DNA of 47,492 nucleotides from Chloroflexota bacterium (GTDB lineage Bacteria > Chloroflexota > Anaerolineae > Aggregatilineales > Phototrophicaceae). Below, one piece after another: positions 26,198-35,136 of the stretch. Where the stretch lies: the NCBI GenBank assembly GCA_009841405.1, contig VXLV01000061.1:1-47492 (forward strand), written 5' to 3'. The notes below the pieces were generated by a model that saw only the letters and a list, made by a program, of their open reading frames with translations, had not been told where the DNA came from and did not search any database. Every line of letters starts with the position of its first letter. The stretch's first letter is position 1. The position numbers and the translations under genes are program-made.

Positions 26198-26431
26198 ATG
26201 CCCGCCGCCTACGTCTTGATTCATTTGAACATGTCGGTTGACTTTGCAGAGTCCCTGCGCGACATACGCGCGGTCGACGGCGTCATGCGCGCGGACCTTG
26301 TTGTTGGGCCAGATGACTGCATCGCCTTCGTCGAATCTGAAGACGTCACCCAGATGATGAACACCATTCGCGCCATACGCCTTGTCGATGGCGTCGACAA
26401 GACCGATACGCGCTCCATAGCCGAAATGTAA
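26198..26431 (+). CDS. Stand-alone Lrp/AsnC ligand-binding (RAM) domain protein
   Basis: A 77-residue protein matching the RAM/AsnC-C-terminal alpha-beta sandwich of Lrp regulators (AYVLIHLNMS... IRAVDGVMRADLVVGPDDCIAFVESED... IRLVDGVDKTDTR), but with no DNA-binding domain. Such stand-alone RAM proteins usually form decamers and bind amino acids or other small effectors. A strong AAGGAGG lies just before the ATG. It is followed 4 bases later by a lipoprotein gene. Confidence 0.88.
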   Translation: MPAAYVLIHLNMSVDFAESLRDIRAVDGVMRADLVVGPDDCIAFVESEDVTQMMNTIRAIRLVDGVDKTDTRSIAEM

Positions 26432-26435
26432 GCTC

Positions 26436-26852
26436 TTGGTCATCACCAGGCCGCAAACGATAATGCTTGCAACCAGTTGTTTCCTGGTACTTGCCGCTTG
26501 TTCGCCGCTGCTGCCCGCTGTCGCCCCGCCCCAACTGACGCATACGCCCGGCGCTTATATTGAGATTGCCAAAGGTCATTTCCAGGCCGAGAGCTTTCAA
26601 TTCGACTACCCGCCATCGTGGCGACTGGTCAAACAGGCCGCGACCAACTCCGACGGCATGCGCATCACGCTGCGGGCGCCCGGCGGCGGCGAGCTGTCGA
26701 TGCGCGTCGTCGAGACAGATGCCGGCGAGGACGGGCGCTTCATACTGCTTGCTAAGGGCAAGTCGCTCTTGCTTTCTGTTGATGCCTCAAGGGATCCGTC
26801 GGCGAAACTAGCTTCAGAGATTGAGCGAGTCATCGGTTCAATCCGCAACTGA
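26436..26852 (+). CDS. Small lipoprotein of unknown function
   Basis: A 138-residue protein. From a TTG start at 26436 the signal peptide reads MVITRPQTIMLATSC..., with lipobox VLAAC (Cys22). The ATG at 26463 would leave a short signal peptide, so the TTG start is slightly preferred, though neither has a clear Shine-Dalgarno site. The mature part has FQFDYPPSWRLVKQA and a C-terminal helix ending RVIGSIRN, similar in plan to the lipoprotein at 22310. It starts 4 bases after the RAM gene's stop. Confidence 0.75.
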   Translation: MVITRPQTIMLATSCFLVLAACSPLLPAVAPPQLTHTPGAYIEIAKGHFQAESFQFDYPPSWRLVKQAATNSDGMRITLRAPGGGELSMRVVETDAGEDGRFILLAKGKSLLLSVDASRDPSAKLASEIERVIGSIRN

Positions 26853-27356
26853 AACGCGACGCAATTCTACAGGAACCGGGCGCTGAATTCTCAGCCTCGT
26901 TGTCGCGTCGGTCTGGGCGCGCATCAGGCGCCGTACGCTCTCGGCGGCCCGGCGCGGTACGCCGACCAAACGTTAATCATTAGCTTGCAAAGTATGAACA
27001 AACATGACAAAATCGCAACTTCACAGGGTTCCATCCCGGGTGAACGCCTCCCAGTCATGCAGAGCGGATTCTAACCTTTGAGTAACAACGACAATAACAT
27101 TGTCTTGACCAAAGATTCGGCTTGGAATCCTCCCGGCATTGGAGTTGGCGGCAACAGGCCCACGAATGGCAGATTGCGCAGCGCGTGCAGCATATGGCGT
27201 CTTGCTTATTGCAATATCGGTAATCCTTGTTATAAAGTGTCTTGCATAATTGCGCGAGCGCAGGCCCGAAGATCAATGATCTATTGCCTGTTGGGCAAGG
27301 TCGCCGCTCGCGGCTTATGTTATAGATATGTCTAATGATTTCGGGAGCGAGTCGTA
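26853..27356. other. 504-base intergenic region before the response regulator
   Basis: No gene with a known family. Small frames at 27078-27335 (+) and 27055-27276 (-) are not convincing. The region is much less GC-rich than its surroundings from about 26980 onward. It has TTGACC (27110-27115) and TA-rich stretches near 27230 and 27320, but I cannot define a promoter. The ATG of the response regulator follows GGGAGCG. Confidence 0.5.
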
Positions 27357-28043
27357 ATGTCTGAGAAAATCCTGGTCATAGATGACGACAGAGCGACCGT
27401 AGAAAACGTATCCGCCGTGCTCAAAAGGCGCGGCTTTGAAGTCATCGAGGCATTCTGCGCCCAAGGCGGCCTGCGCAAGGCATACAGCAATCAGCCTGAT
27501 CTGGTCCTGCTTGAAGCAGTCCTGCCCGATAAAGACGGCTGGGAAATGTGCCGGCTGCTGCGCGAGATGTCAGACATGCCCATTATCTTTCTGACTGCCA
27601 GGAGCAACCATAGCGACGAGGCGCGGGGACTGAATATCGGCGCTGACGACTTCGTCCGAAAGCCATGGGACGACGAGGTATTGGTCGCGCGCATCAATGC
27701 CCGCTTAAGGCGCTCCCCGCGCACAAATCTGAGCGAGGAACTAAGTTTTAATCAGGGCGACTTCCGCATTAATTTCATGAATCGCGAGGTGTGGATTCGC
27801 AGAAGCATGAAACACCTGACGCCAAAAGAGTTTAACTTGCTTGCCGTCCTGGTGCGCAACGCCGGGCGCGTTGTCTCGCGCACCGAACTGGTGACGGAAG
27901 CCTGGGGCGATGAGTACAGCGACGCCATTGACAGCCTCAAGCTCTATATTCATTATCTGCGTCAAAAGATAGAGACAAATCCGCAGCAGCCAGAGTACAT
28001 TCTGACGTCGCGCGGTGTTGGCTATCGCTTCGTCAAAAGCTGA
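27357..28043 (+). CDS. OmpR/PhoB-family response regulator with Glu at the phosphoacceptor site
   Basis: A 228-residue regulator: receiver domain (1-115) and winged-helix DNA-binding domain (about 125-228; RVVSRTELVTEAWG, SLKLYIHYLRQKIE, ILTSRGVGYRFV). In the receiver, the acidic cluster IDDDR, the LTA strand and the conserved Lys (RKPW) are kept, but the position that should be the phosphorylated Asp is Glu53 (DLVLLEAVLPDKDGW, codon GAA at 27513-27515). Glu at this site can mimic phosphorylation and cannot be phosphorylated in the usual way. No histidine kinase gene is adjacent. GGGAG precedes the ATG. The gene is convergent with a GT4 gene, 9 bases apart. Confidence 0.93.
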   Translation: MSEKILVIDDDRATVENVSAVLKRRGFEVIEAFCAQGGLRKAYSNQPDLVLLEAVLPDKDGWEMCRLLREMSDMPIIFLTARSNHSDEARGLNIGADDFVRKPWDDEVLVARINARLRRSPRTNLSEELSFNQGDFRINFMNREVWIRRSMKHLTPKEFNLLAVLVRNAGRVVSRTELVTEAWGDEYSDAIDSLKLYIHYLRQKIETNPQQPEYILTSRGVGYRFVKS

Positions 28044-28052
28044 CGCGCCGTG

Positions 28053-29168
28053 TCAGAGCAGTGACTTCAATAGCGCGTCCGTCTCGCCTGCCATATTTCG
28101 AAGGCTAAATCGGTCCAAACCGCAGCGACTATTCGCAGCGTATTCTTCGCGCCGCTCCAGCAACTGCTGGATGCCCCAGCGAAGCGCCGAAACATCAACA
28201 TGCGGAACCAGCAGGCCGTTGACACCGTGGCTGACAATTTCGCTGTTGCCGCCCCTGTCGCTGGCCAGCACGGGTGTTTCCAAATGCAGGCTCTCCAAGA
28301 GCGTATGCGACAAGCCCTCGTAGCCGCTGTACAGCGCCAGTCCGTCGGCGGCGGCCATCAGACGATGCGTTACGATGGGCGCCAGCAGGCCGGTGAAGGT
28401 CACGCGATCGCCCAGGGGCCGCGCCAATGCCTCCAACCGGTCCCGGTCTGGACCATCGCCGACGACGACCAGCCGCAGATCCGGCAAATCGTTGAGGGCG
28501 GCGATCAGATGGTCGATGCCCTTCCATGGCTGGAGGCGCGCCACCGTGATCAGCGTCGGCCAGTCCGTCCAGCCAAGCTCAGCGCGGATCTCCGCCCGGC
28601 TCTGACGGGGGGTGGCCGGCGGGGCAAGCGCGTTATGAATGACATGAACTCTTGCCGGCGCGATGCCCCAGGATACCACCAGCTGCCGCAAGTAGCGGCT
28701 GGGTACGATCACAGCGTCCATGGCGCGTATCTGGCGCGTGCGCGCCCGCCTCTGCCAGCGAACCCGGACGTCGCCAGCGAAAGCCTGAAATTCGTCGATG
28801 CTGACATCGGGCGGAATCCAGCGCTTGCGGACGCAGCGCTCCCAGGCTTGATCGCCGACGATTTTGATGACGCGCGGCAGTCTATGCGAGCGCCAAAGCG
28901 GCAGATCGATTGTTTGCGCGAACACCATATCCGCCCAGGCGAGATGCCGCCTGGCCGCCAGGGCGTAGCGCGCGAAGCGCAGCGGGAAGCGCTGACGCTT
29001 GATCCGCGTTACCGGGTAGGGATACGCATGCGGATGAGCGTCGCCATAGGTCAGGACGCGCGGCGCCCAGCCCGTCTCTTGCAGAGCGGGCAGCAGCGTC
29101 TTCAGATAAGTGGCGGGGCCGCCCGGCTCGGGGTGGAAGATCCCGCTCGCCAGAAATAGCTTGGGCAC
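28053..29168 (-). CDS. Glycosyltransferase family 4 protein
   Basis: A 371-residue GT-B fold glycosyltransferase. It opens FLASGIFHPEPGGPATYLKTLLPAL and has the C-terminal donor domain with VARLQPWKGIDHLI, the VGDGPDRDRL loop and the EGLSHTLLES motif (Glu-x7-Glu), the retaining GT4 signature. The start is GTG (protein begins MPKLFL). It sits 12 bases after the methyltransferase gene on the same strand, so the pair is probably cotranscribed and may act on one glycan or glycolipid. Acceptor unknown. Confidence 0.92.
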   Translation of the reverse strand: MPKLFLASGIFHPEPGGPATYLKTLLPALQETGWAPRVLTYGDAHPHAYPYPVTRIKRQRFPLRFARYALAARRHLAWADMVFAQTIDLPLWRSHRLPRVIKIVGDQAWERCVRKRWIPPDVSIDEFQAFAGDVRVRWQRRARTRQIRAMDAVIVPSRYLRQLVVSWGIAPARVHVIHNALAPPATPRQSRAEIRAELGWTDWPTLITVARLQPWKGIDHLIAALNDLPDLRLVVVGDGPDRDRLEALARPLGDRVTFTGLLAPIVTHRLMAAADGLALYSGYEGLSHTLLESLHLETPVLASDRGGNSEIVSHGVNGLLVPHVDVSALRWGIQQLLERREEYAANSRCGLDRFSLRNMAGETDALLKSLL

Positions 29169-29180
29169 GGCTGGCGCTCG

Positions 29181-29966
29181 CTAGCCCGCGCGCCCGCGAA
29201 CGATGATATGCCGATTGACAAATGTGGCGGAATCCGACCCCCAATCGGCCGGATCCATCCACTCCCGCGCTGCCGGCGGCGCCGCGCGCATCATCTGAAT
29301 CAGCCGCGCGATCGCAGCGTCGTCAGCGCCCTGGCGCCGCGCCCATGGCAGGAACTGGTGACGCTTGATGTAGGGCTCGCGATGTTCCACCTCGAAACTG
29401 GCCGCGGCGCACATGGCGATCCATTCGGCCTCGTTATAGGCGCGATTGTGGCTGGGATCGCGTAGGCGCTCGAAGGCGTCGACAAAATGCGCCGCTTCTT
29501 CATCGTCGGGCAAGAACTGGTCCTGCAGCATGAGGACACCGCCCGGCTTCAGCACGCGCGCGCATTCGCGCAAGAAGCGCTGCGCGTCCGGAAAATGGTG
29601 GGGCGCGATACGGCATGTCAGCAGGTCGAAGCGGTCTCGCTCAAAGGGCAGATCTTCCGCATCCGCCTCCCTGAACGAGACGTTAGCAACACCCTTGTCG
29701 CCGACGATATGGCGGCGCGCTTTTTCCAGCATCCGCGGCGTAAGATCGCTGGCGATGACATGCGCGACATGGGGCGCGAACTTCAAGGCGGTATGCCCGC
29801 CGCCTGTGGCGATGTCCAGCGCCTGCCACTGCGGCTGCGGCTGCGCGATGGCGATGAGGCGATCCAGGTCGCTGCCATGGGCGTGGGTCTCGCTGGTGAC
29901 GTAGCCATCGGCGAAGCGCGTATAGCGCGCTTGCGATAGCGACTTCGAGTCGTGCGCTTTTGCCAT
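29181..29966 (-). CDS. Class I SAM-dependent methyltransferase (UbiE/MenG-like)
   Basis: A 261-residue methyltransferase with motif I IATGGGHTALKFA, the acidic strand IASDLTPRMLEKA, motif ADAEDLPFERDRFDLLTCR and a post-motif GGVLMLQDQF. It resembles the ubiquinone/menaquinone or small-molecule C-methyltransferases, but the substrate cannot be told from sequence. GGAGGGC precedes the ATG at good spacing. It is 12 bases upstream of the GT4 gene. Confidence 0.9.
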   Translation of the reverse strand: MAKAHDSKSLSQARYTRFADGYVTSETHAHGSDLDRLIAIAQPQPQWQALDIATGGGHTALKFAPHVAHVIASDLTPRMLEKARRHIVGDKGVANVSFREADAEDLPFERDRFDLLTCRIAPHHFPDAQRFLRECARVLKPGGVLMLQDQFLPDDEEAAHFVDAFERLRDPSHNRAYNEAEWIAMCAAASFEVEHREPYIKRHQFLPWARRQGADDAAIARLIQMMRAAPPAAREWMDPADWGSDSATFVNRHIIVRGRAG

Positions 29967-30075
29967 GCCGCCGCCCTCCGCTCTTGTACGTTCCTATCTT
30001 ACCCGACTCTCGAACAGGCAACAGTCTGCGCTTATGCGCCTTGATTCAACTATTCCCGTATTCCGCGCGTAAAGC

Positions 30076-30084
30076 TGGTACAAT
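30076..30084 (+). promoter_or_regulatory. Possible extended -10 element of the S9 peptidase gene
   Basis: TGGTACAAT fits an extended -10 (TGn followed by five of six bases of TATAAT). No -35 is evident. The peptidase ATG is about 52 bases downstream. Confidence 0.35.
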
Positions 30085-30135
30085 GCCTGGGGCAGCTATT
30101 CGCCAATAAGGCGCCCCCAAAAGGAATACGAGCCG

Positions 30136-32091
30136 ATGACTAGACCTATTCAGCCAGACGATCTGCTAAACCTGCATTTTCTTACCGGCGCGGCGCTGTC
30201 GCCGGACGCGTCAAAAGTACTTTACACGGTCAACAAGATAGATTCGGACAAGAATAAAGAATACAGCACGCTGTTCCTGCTGGATTGCGCGACCGGCGAA
30301 ACGCGGCAGATGACCGGCGGTCGCGCTGTCGATGCCGGCGCGCGCTGGTCGCCGGATGGGAAGTCAATCGCCTTCATCTCGAACCGCGACGGCAAGCCCC
30401 AGCTTTATCTGTTGCCGGCGGACGGCGGCGAAGCGCGGCAGCTGACCCGTTTCAAGCGCGGCGCCGGCGGCGGGCTGGCATGGTCGCCGGACGGGGGCAA
30501 GATTGCTTTCTGCGCCAAGCCGGACGCGGAAGCCGCGGATCTGTCGCGCGAGCCCTACCGCGTCGACCGTACTGTCTACCGCTTTGACGGGGTCGGTTAT
30601 CTAGATGATGCGGTGAATGACATTTACGTCCTTGAGCTGGCCAGCGGCAACCTGACGCGCTTGACCGCCGATCGCAGCCATAACAGCAACCCGCGCTGGT
30701 CGCCCGATGGGCGCAGCCTGCTCTACGACGCCAATATGCGCCCGGATGCCGCGCGCGCCATGACCCCCGACTTGAAGCTGGTCAATCTGTCCGGCAAGCA
30801 ATCCACCGTGTTGGCCGATTGGGCTAATGTCGCCAGCGCCAGCTTCACGCCCGATGGGAAGCGGATCGTCTTTGTTGGCCGTCCCATTGACGGCAAGCCA
30901 ATCGGCGCCAAATCGGATCTATACCTGCTCGATCTGGCATCGGGCGACATCGAATGCCGTACCAGCACGCTCGAGGTTGGCGTTGGCGGATATATCTCGC
31001 TGGATATGCCGGTCGCCGCCCTCAGCCAGCAAAATGTCATGTTGTCCGATGATGGCGAGTCGGCATACGTCACCGTGCAGAGCGGCGGCGCCAACCACGT
31101 CTACCGCGTCGCGCTCAGCGGGGCGGAAGCATTTGAGTCGGTTACAAGCGGGGAATGCGTCGATTATCCGCAAGACCTGCTCGGCGACCAATTGCTCTAC
31201 GCGCGCACAACGCTAAATGCCCCGCCCGATCTGCATCTGCTCGATCTCGGCAACGGCGCCTCCAAACAACTGACGCAGCTCAACGCGGGCTTCCTGGCCG
31301 CGCTTGCGTTACCGAAGACCACGCGCTTGACTTGGCCCAGCGTCGACGGCGTCGATGTCGAAGGCTGGTATATGAAGCCGCCCGCCGGCGAAGCGCCCTA
31401 TCCTACCATCTTGTACATTCACGGCGGACCGCACGCCGCCTACGGCTACGGTTTTCATTTCGACTTTCAGATGCTGGCCGGCGCCGGTTACGGCGTGCTC
31501 TTTCTGAATCATCGCGCATCAACCGGCTACGGCGACAGCTTTTCCACCGCCATCAAAGGCGATTGGGGCAATCTGGATTATCAGGATCTGATGAGCGGCG
31601 TCGATCACGCCATCGCGCTGGGCTTGGCCGATGCCGATCGGCTGGGCGTCTGCGGCTTGTCTGGCGGCGGCAACCTGACCTGCTGGATCATCGGCCAGAC
31701 CACGCGCTTCAAAGCGGCGACTCCGCAGAATCCCGTGACCAATTGGCGCAGTTTCTATGGCACCAGCGATATCGGCATCTATTTCGGCGTTGAGCAAATG
31801 GGCGGCCACCCGCACGAGATTCCCGAAGTCTACGAAAAGTGCTCGCCGATAACGTATGCGCACCGCTGCACAACACCCACGCTCATGGTGCAGAGCGAGC
31901 TCGATTGGCGCTGTCCGGCCGAACAGAGCGAGCAATTCTATACTGTGTTGAAAGCCAACGGCTGCATCGTCGAAATGCTTCGGCAGCCGGGCGGTTCCCA
32001 TGTCGCGTCGATCAGCGGCGCGGTCAAGCTGCGGCGAGCGCATAACGAGGCCATGCTGGACTGGTTCGACCGCTACGTGCTCGAGTCTTGA
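30136..32091 (+). CDS. S9 family peptidase, acylaminoacyl-peptidase-like
   Basis: A 651-residue serine peptidase. The N-terminal 390 residues are a TolB/WD-like beta-propeller (repeated RWSPDGKSIAF, WSPDGGKIAF, RWSPDGRSLLY rungs). The C-terminal alpha/beta hydrolase holds the nucleophile Ser509 in CGLSGGGNL, an Asp in SELDWRCP and the His in GGSHVASI. The family cleaves peptides or N-acylated amino acids. No signal peptide is seen, so it acts in the cytoplasm. The gene ends in a 19-base overlap with the convergent DUF309 gene. Confidence 0.93.
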   Translation: MTRPIQPDDLLNLHFLTGAALSPDASKVLYTVNKIDSDKNKEYSTLFLLDCATGETRQMTGGRAVDAGARWSPDGKSIAFISNRDGKPQLYLLPADGGEARQLTRFKRGAGGGLAWSPDGGKIAFCAKPDAEAADLSREPYRVDRTVYRFDGVGYLDDAVNDIYVLELASGNLTRLTADRSHNSNPRWSPDGRSLLYDANMRPDAARAMTPDLKLVNLSGKQSTVLADWANVASASFTPDGKRIVFVGRPIDGKPIGAKSDLYLLDLASGDIECRTSTLEVGVGGYISLDMPVAALSQQNVMLSDDGESAYVTVQSGGANHVYRVALSGAEAFESVTSGECVDYPQDLLGDQLLYARTTLNAPPDLHLLDLGNGASKQLTQLNAGFLAALALPKTTRLTWPSVDGVDVEGWYMKPPAGEAPYPTILYIHGGPHAAYGYGFHFDFQMLAGAGYGVLFLNHRASTGYGDSFSTAIKGDWGNLDYQDLMSGVDHAIALGLADADRLGVCGLSGGGNLTCWIIGQTTRFKAATPQNPVTNWRSFYGTSDIGIYFGVEQMGGHPHEIPEVYEKCSPITYAHRCTTPTLMVQSELDWRCPAEQSEQFYTVLKANGCIVEMLRQPGGSHVASISGAVKLRRAHNEAMLDWFDRYVLES

Positions 32092-32885
32092 GGCGGTCGC
32101 CGGCGCAGCCCTTTGAGCAGGCCGCGGTCAAGCTCGGCGAGGCGGCCCGGCCCCAGCCGCTGCAGCTCGGCGCGCACGCGATATGAATCGCGGCGCAATT
32201 GGGCCACGTCAATGCCCTGGCAGACATCGGGCAGCAAGTGCAACCACTGCACGCTGCGCTGCAGCATTTTCAGCGCGCCGCGATAATTGCCGCGCTCAAT
32301 CTGATAATAGGCCACGCCAACCTGCAGGATGGCGCGATACAAATCTCGGACCGGTCCCACCGTCTCGACCCACTGCGCCTCAAAGAGGTCATGCTGCTGG
32401 TAGAATTCGCCCCGGTTGAATGCCTGCAAACCTTGCTCCGCCAATGCCGGCAGCTCGCCGCGGCACTCGCAATCCAACTGCGCCAGCGTGGCGGGGTCGG
32501 GCACGCGCGCAAACTCAGCCACCAACTCTGTGATCCGAGCGTCCAGCTCTGCCCAGCGCAGCGCAAATTCGGCGCCGCAAGCGACGGCGTCCATCCGCGC
32601 TCGGCGGTCGTCGCTTACCAGGCAGAGCGGGACGCGCCTCGTCGCCGGGTTGTTTTTGCAGCCGAGAATCAGCGACTGCCATTCCTCCAGGCGCGCGTCA
32701 ACAAAGACGAAGGCCGCGCGCCGGTCGATTAAGCGGTCGAGGACCTGTTGCGAGGCCGAAAGCGCAATGGTATCGTAGCCGCGGAGCATGGTCCGCTGCC
32801 GCTCAAAGGCGTAGCATGGGGCGATGAAGAATATCGCCGGCCGATCGTTGGCGATGTCTGCCGAAGCCGTGGATAATGGAGTCAC
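32073..32885 (-). CDS. Receiver-like domain fused to DUF309
   Basis: A 270-residue protein. Residues 1-130 resemble a receiver domain in order (AIFFIAP strand, FVFVDARLEEW, LCLVSDDRRARMDAVACGAEFALRW), with an Asp near the usual phosphoacceptor, but the acidic pair of strand 1 is missing, so it is probably degenerate. Residues 160-235 carry the DUF309 pattern (FNRGEFYQQHDLFEAQW, RAILQVGVAYYQIERGNYRGALKML). DUF309 function is unknown to me. The start is GTG with AGGAG upstream. It is convergent with the S9 peptidase, and divergent from the sigma-factor operon. Confidence 0.8.
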   Translation of the reverse strand: MTPLSTASADIANDRPAIFFIAPCYAFERQRTMLRGYDTIALSASQQVLDRLIDRRAAFVFVDARLEEWQSLILGCKNNPATRRVPLCLVSDDRRARMDAVACGAEFALRWAELDARITELVAEFARVPDPATLAQLDCECRGELPALAEQGLQAFNRGEFYQQHDLFEAQWVETVGPVRDLYRAILQVGVAYYQIERGNYRGALKMLQRSVQWLHLLPDVCQGIDVAQLRRDSYRVRAELQRLGPGRLAELDRGLLKGLRRRPPQDSST

Positions 32886-32995
32886 TCGCGCTCCTAATGT
32901 ACTCGGTTAAGCAAACGCTAACGTTGTGTATGGCGCAACACAGGTATCAGTGTCGAAAAATGTCGCGTTTTCGCGCCGAACGCCCGCCGATTCAC

Positions 32996-33025
32996 TTGAC
33001 ACCATTCGCGATAAACTTATATAAT
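32996..33025 (+). promoter_or_regulatory. Consensus sigma-70 promoter of the yceD-sigma operon
   Basis: Perfect -35 TTGACA (32996-33001) and perfect -10 TATAAT (33020-33025) with an 18-bp spacer. Transcription should start about 33032. It is the strongest promoter sequence in the window and drives the gene that precedes the sigma factor, suggesting high, housekeeping-level expression. Confidence 0.85.
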
Positions 33026-33099
33026 CCTTAGCATATATGTAGCCTACACTTCATAATATGTTGCTGAACTGCCTGAAAATCAAGGGGGGCGGCGTTAGC

Positions 33100-33645
33100 G
33101 TGTTGTCCGGCGGTTACCTCAAGAAACGACTTCTCCGCATCCAGGTCGGTTACCTGCTGTCGGAAGGTCCCGGCAACTCAAGAACGATCCCGATTGCCTT
33201 TTCGCAGCGTGTACAAGTGGACGAGGACTTGTATTTGGACGCGCTGACAGGCAACCTCGCGCTCACCCGCACCAAGGAGGGCATACTGGCCCTGGGCGCG
33301 CTGCAAGTAACGCACACGCGCGAATGCGACCGCTGTTTGAAGGCATTTACGCATCACTTTGGGCTCGATGTCGCGGAGTTGTTCGCGCTGCGCTCGGACG
33401 CCAGCAAGAGCGACTTCTACATTGACAGCAACGGCGAAATCGATCTGGCTCCATTGCTTCGCGAGGAGGTGCTGATTGAAGAGAGTTATCGGGCAGTGTG
33501 CCAGGACGGCTGCCGCGGATTGAGCGCGGCGAGCGGCAACGATTTGAATGAAATGGATGAAGCGCCGGAACTGCTGGAAGCAGAAGCGGACGAGGGTCTG
33601 GCGATTGATCCGCGATTGGCAGTATTGAAGCAACTATTGTTGTAG
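33100..33645 (+). CDS. YceD/DUF177-like protein with incomplete zinc-site cysteines
   Basis: A protein of 181 residues from GTG 33100, with AAGGGGGG about 10 bases before it; ATG 33058 (195 residues) is the alternative but has no visible ribosome-binding site. The family pattern is seen: VGYLLSEGPGNSR, then RECDRCLKAFTHHF (CxRCL motif), then the acidic segment before VCQDGCRGLSAASGNDLN. In most members the latter is C..DCKGLCxxCGxNLN; here the second pair has been lost (LSAASG). YceD usually precedes rpmF (L32) and affects 23S rRNA processing; rpmF is absent here and a sigma factor follows. Confidence 0.85.
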   Translation: MLSGGYLKKRLLRIQVGYLLSEGPGNSRTIPIAFSQRVQVDEDLYLDALTGNLALTRTKEGILALGALQVTHTRECDRCLKAFTHHFGLDVAELFALRSDASKSDFYIDSNGEIDLAPLLREEVLIEESYRAVCQDGCRGLSAASGNDLNEMDEAPELLEAEADEGLAIDPRLAVLKQLLL

Positions 33646-33711
33646 CCGAATGCCAAGGGATGCGCGCTATACATGGGGTGTTGGCGCATCCTGCACGTAA
33701 GGGGTGTTGCA

Positions 33712-34800
33712 GTGAACGAGTACGATAGCAGGTTTGAGTCGGATTTAGAGTTGATGACTTTCCTGGAAGACGAAAAGAGCGACAAGGCGGGCTTCGAGTT
33801 CTTCCTCGATGACGCGGACTTGGACCTGCTCGAAGAGAACTTCGAGGAGGACATAGGGCTCGAGGAAGAAGTCGAAGATCACGACCTCGGTGAAATCGCC
33901 TCCAGCGACACGGTTGGCTTGTATCTCAAGGAAATGGCGCGCGTTCCTCTGTTGACAACGGAGGAAGAAGTGCAGTTGGCGATGCGGCAGGAAGCCGGCG
34001 AGCTCGCCGCGAGCCACTTGTCCGACGCGCCCAACCATGAACGCCGCGCCGAGTGGCAATTCCTGATTCAAGACGGGCGTAACGCCCGCGATCATCTCAT
34101 CAAGGCCAATACGCGGCTTGTCGTCTCCATCGCCAAGAAATACATGTCGCGCGGTGTGCCCTTCCTCGATCTGATCCAGGAGGGCAACCTCGGCTTGATG
34201 AAAGCGGTGCAGAAATTCGACTACCATCGCGGTTATCGATTCAGCACCTACGCCACCTGGTGGATCCGCCAGACGATCACTCGCGCCATTGCCGACCAAG
34301 GGCGCACCATCCGCGTGCCGGTGCACATGACCGACCGCATCCGGCAGCTCTATCGCGTCGCCCGCGACCTCGAGCAAGAAACCGGCTGCAAACCGTCCAT
34401 AGAAGAAATCGCCGAAGTGATGGAATGCGAGCCGCGCAAGGTGCAATGGATGCTCAAAGTGTCATGGCGCCCCTTGAGCCTTGAGCACCCGGTTGGCAAG
34501 GACGACGACAGCGAGTTGGGCAGCTTCATCGAAAACGACCGCGAACCCAATCCCTCCGACAGCGCCTTCAGCAAGCTGCTCAAGGAGGAGATTGAAGTAC
34601 TGCTCAACACGCTGACCCCGCGGGAAGCGCGCATTTTGCGGCTGCGCTTCGGCTTGCAGAATGGGCACTGCTACACGCTGGAAGAGGTGGGACAGAAATT
34701 CGGCTTGACGCGCGAACGCATCCGTCAGATCGAGGGGCGGGCGCTGCGGCGTTTGCGGCACCCGCGCCGCAGCCGCAAACTGCGCGACTACCTCAGCTGA
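33712..34800 (+). CDS. Primary-type sigma-70 factor (group 1/2)
   Basis: A 362-residue sigma factor. After an acidic N-terminus (about 60 residues, no region 1.1), region 1.2 ([16 protein letters not shown]), region 2 ([34 protein letters not shown], then [20 protein letters not shown] with the -10 recognition residues), region 3 ([10 protein letters not shown]...) and region 4 ([28 protein letters not shown]) are complete. This matches RpoD/SigA-like factors. I chose GTG 33712 with AAGGGG upstream; ATG 33673 is possible. It is 66 bases downstream of the yceD-like gene, under the same consensus promoter. Confidence 0.93.
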   Translation: MNEYDSRFESDLELMTFLEDEKSDKAGFEFFLDDADLDLLEENFEEDIGLEEEVEDHDLGEIASSDTVGLYLKEMARVPLLTTEEEVQLAMRQEAGELAASHLSDAPNHERRAEWQFLIQDGRNARDHLIKANTRLVVSIAKKYMSRGVPFLDLIQEGNLGLMKAVQKFDYHRGYRFSTYATWWIRQTITRAIADQGRTIRVPVHMTDRIRQLYRVARDLEQETGCKPSIEEIAEVMECEPRKVQWMLKVSWRPLSLEHPVGKDDDSELGSFIENDREPNPSDSAFSKLLKEEIEVLLNTLTPREARILRLRFGLQNGHCYTLEEVGQKFGLTRERIRQIEGRALRRLRHPRRSRKLRDYLS

Positions 34801-35136
34801 ACGCATAGCGACCTGGCGCAGTTTACCCACCGATTTCATCGCCGGCGAGTTGATTCTACGCCGGTGGCCAAGTCTATCTCCGCCGCCATTGCCGGGCGCG
34901 CGTCTGCGCCGCCTCGATGTCCCGCGGCAGGTCCGCCGGCCCCACAGAAGCCGCGCCGCCGATGATCAGCAGGTTCATTATCCCGCCTCCGGCTTCCGTC
35001 CCACATATTCCTTTGCGCGGGTCATTTACGTCCGCTGCGCTGCGACAGCGGCTGCAGTCGCGCGCCTTCCATACGCTACGCGTTGCTGCCGCCGGCGCGG
35101 GCTGTGCGCCACCCAAACTATGCTAAAATCGCTGCT
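34801..35136. other. Intergenic region between the sigma factor and M28 peptidase genes
   Basis: About 336 bases without a convincing gene. Short frames on either strand (34850-35140 on plus, 34874-35116 on minus) have atypical composition and no homology I recognise. The end holds the -10-like element of the M28 gene (35124). I saw no terminator hairpin with a T-run. Confidence 0.5.
35122..35129 (+). promoter_or_regulatory. Possible -10 of a leaderless M28 peptidase mRNA
   Basis: TAAAAT (35124-35129) matches five of six consensus bases and ends seven bases before the ATG at 35137, so the mRNA would start at or next to the start codon. No Shine-Dalgarno site precedes the ATG. Confidence 0.35.

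Noticed and set aside
27078..27335. Possible 85-residue protein in the gap before the response regulator
   Set aside because: No domain pattern, no ribosome-binding site and biased composition.
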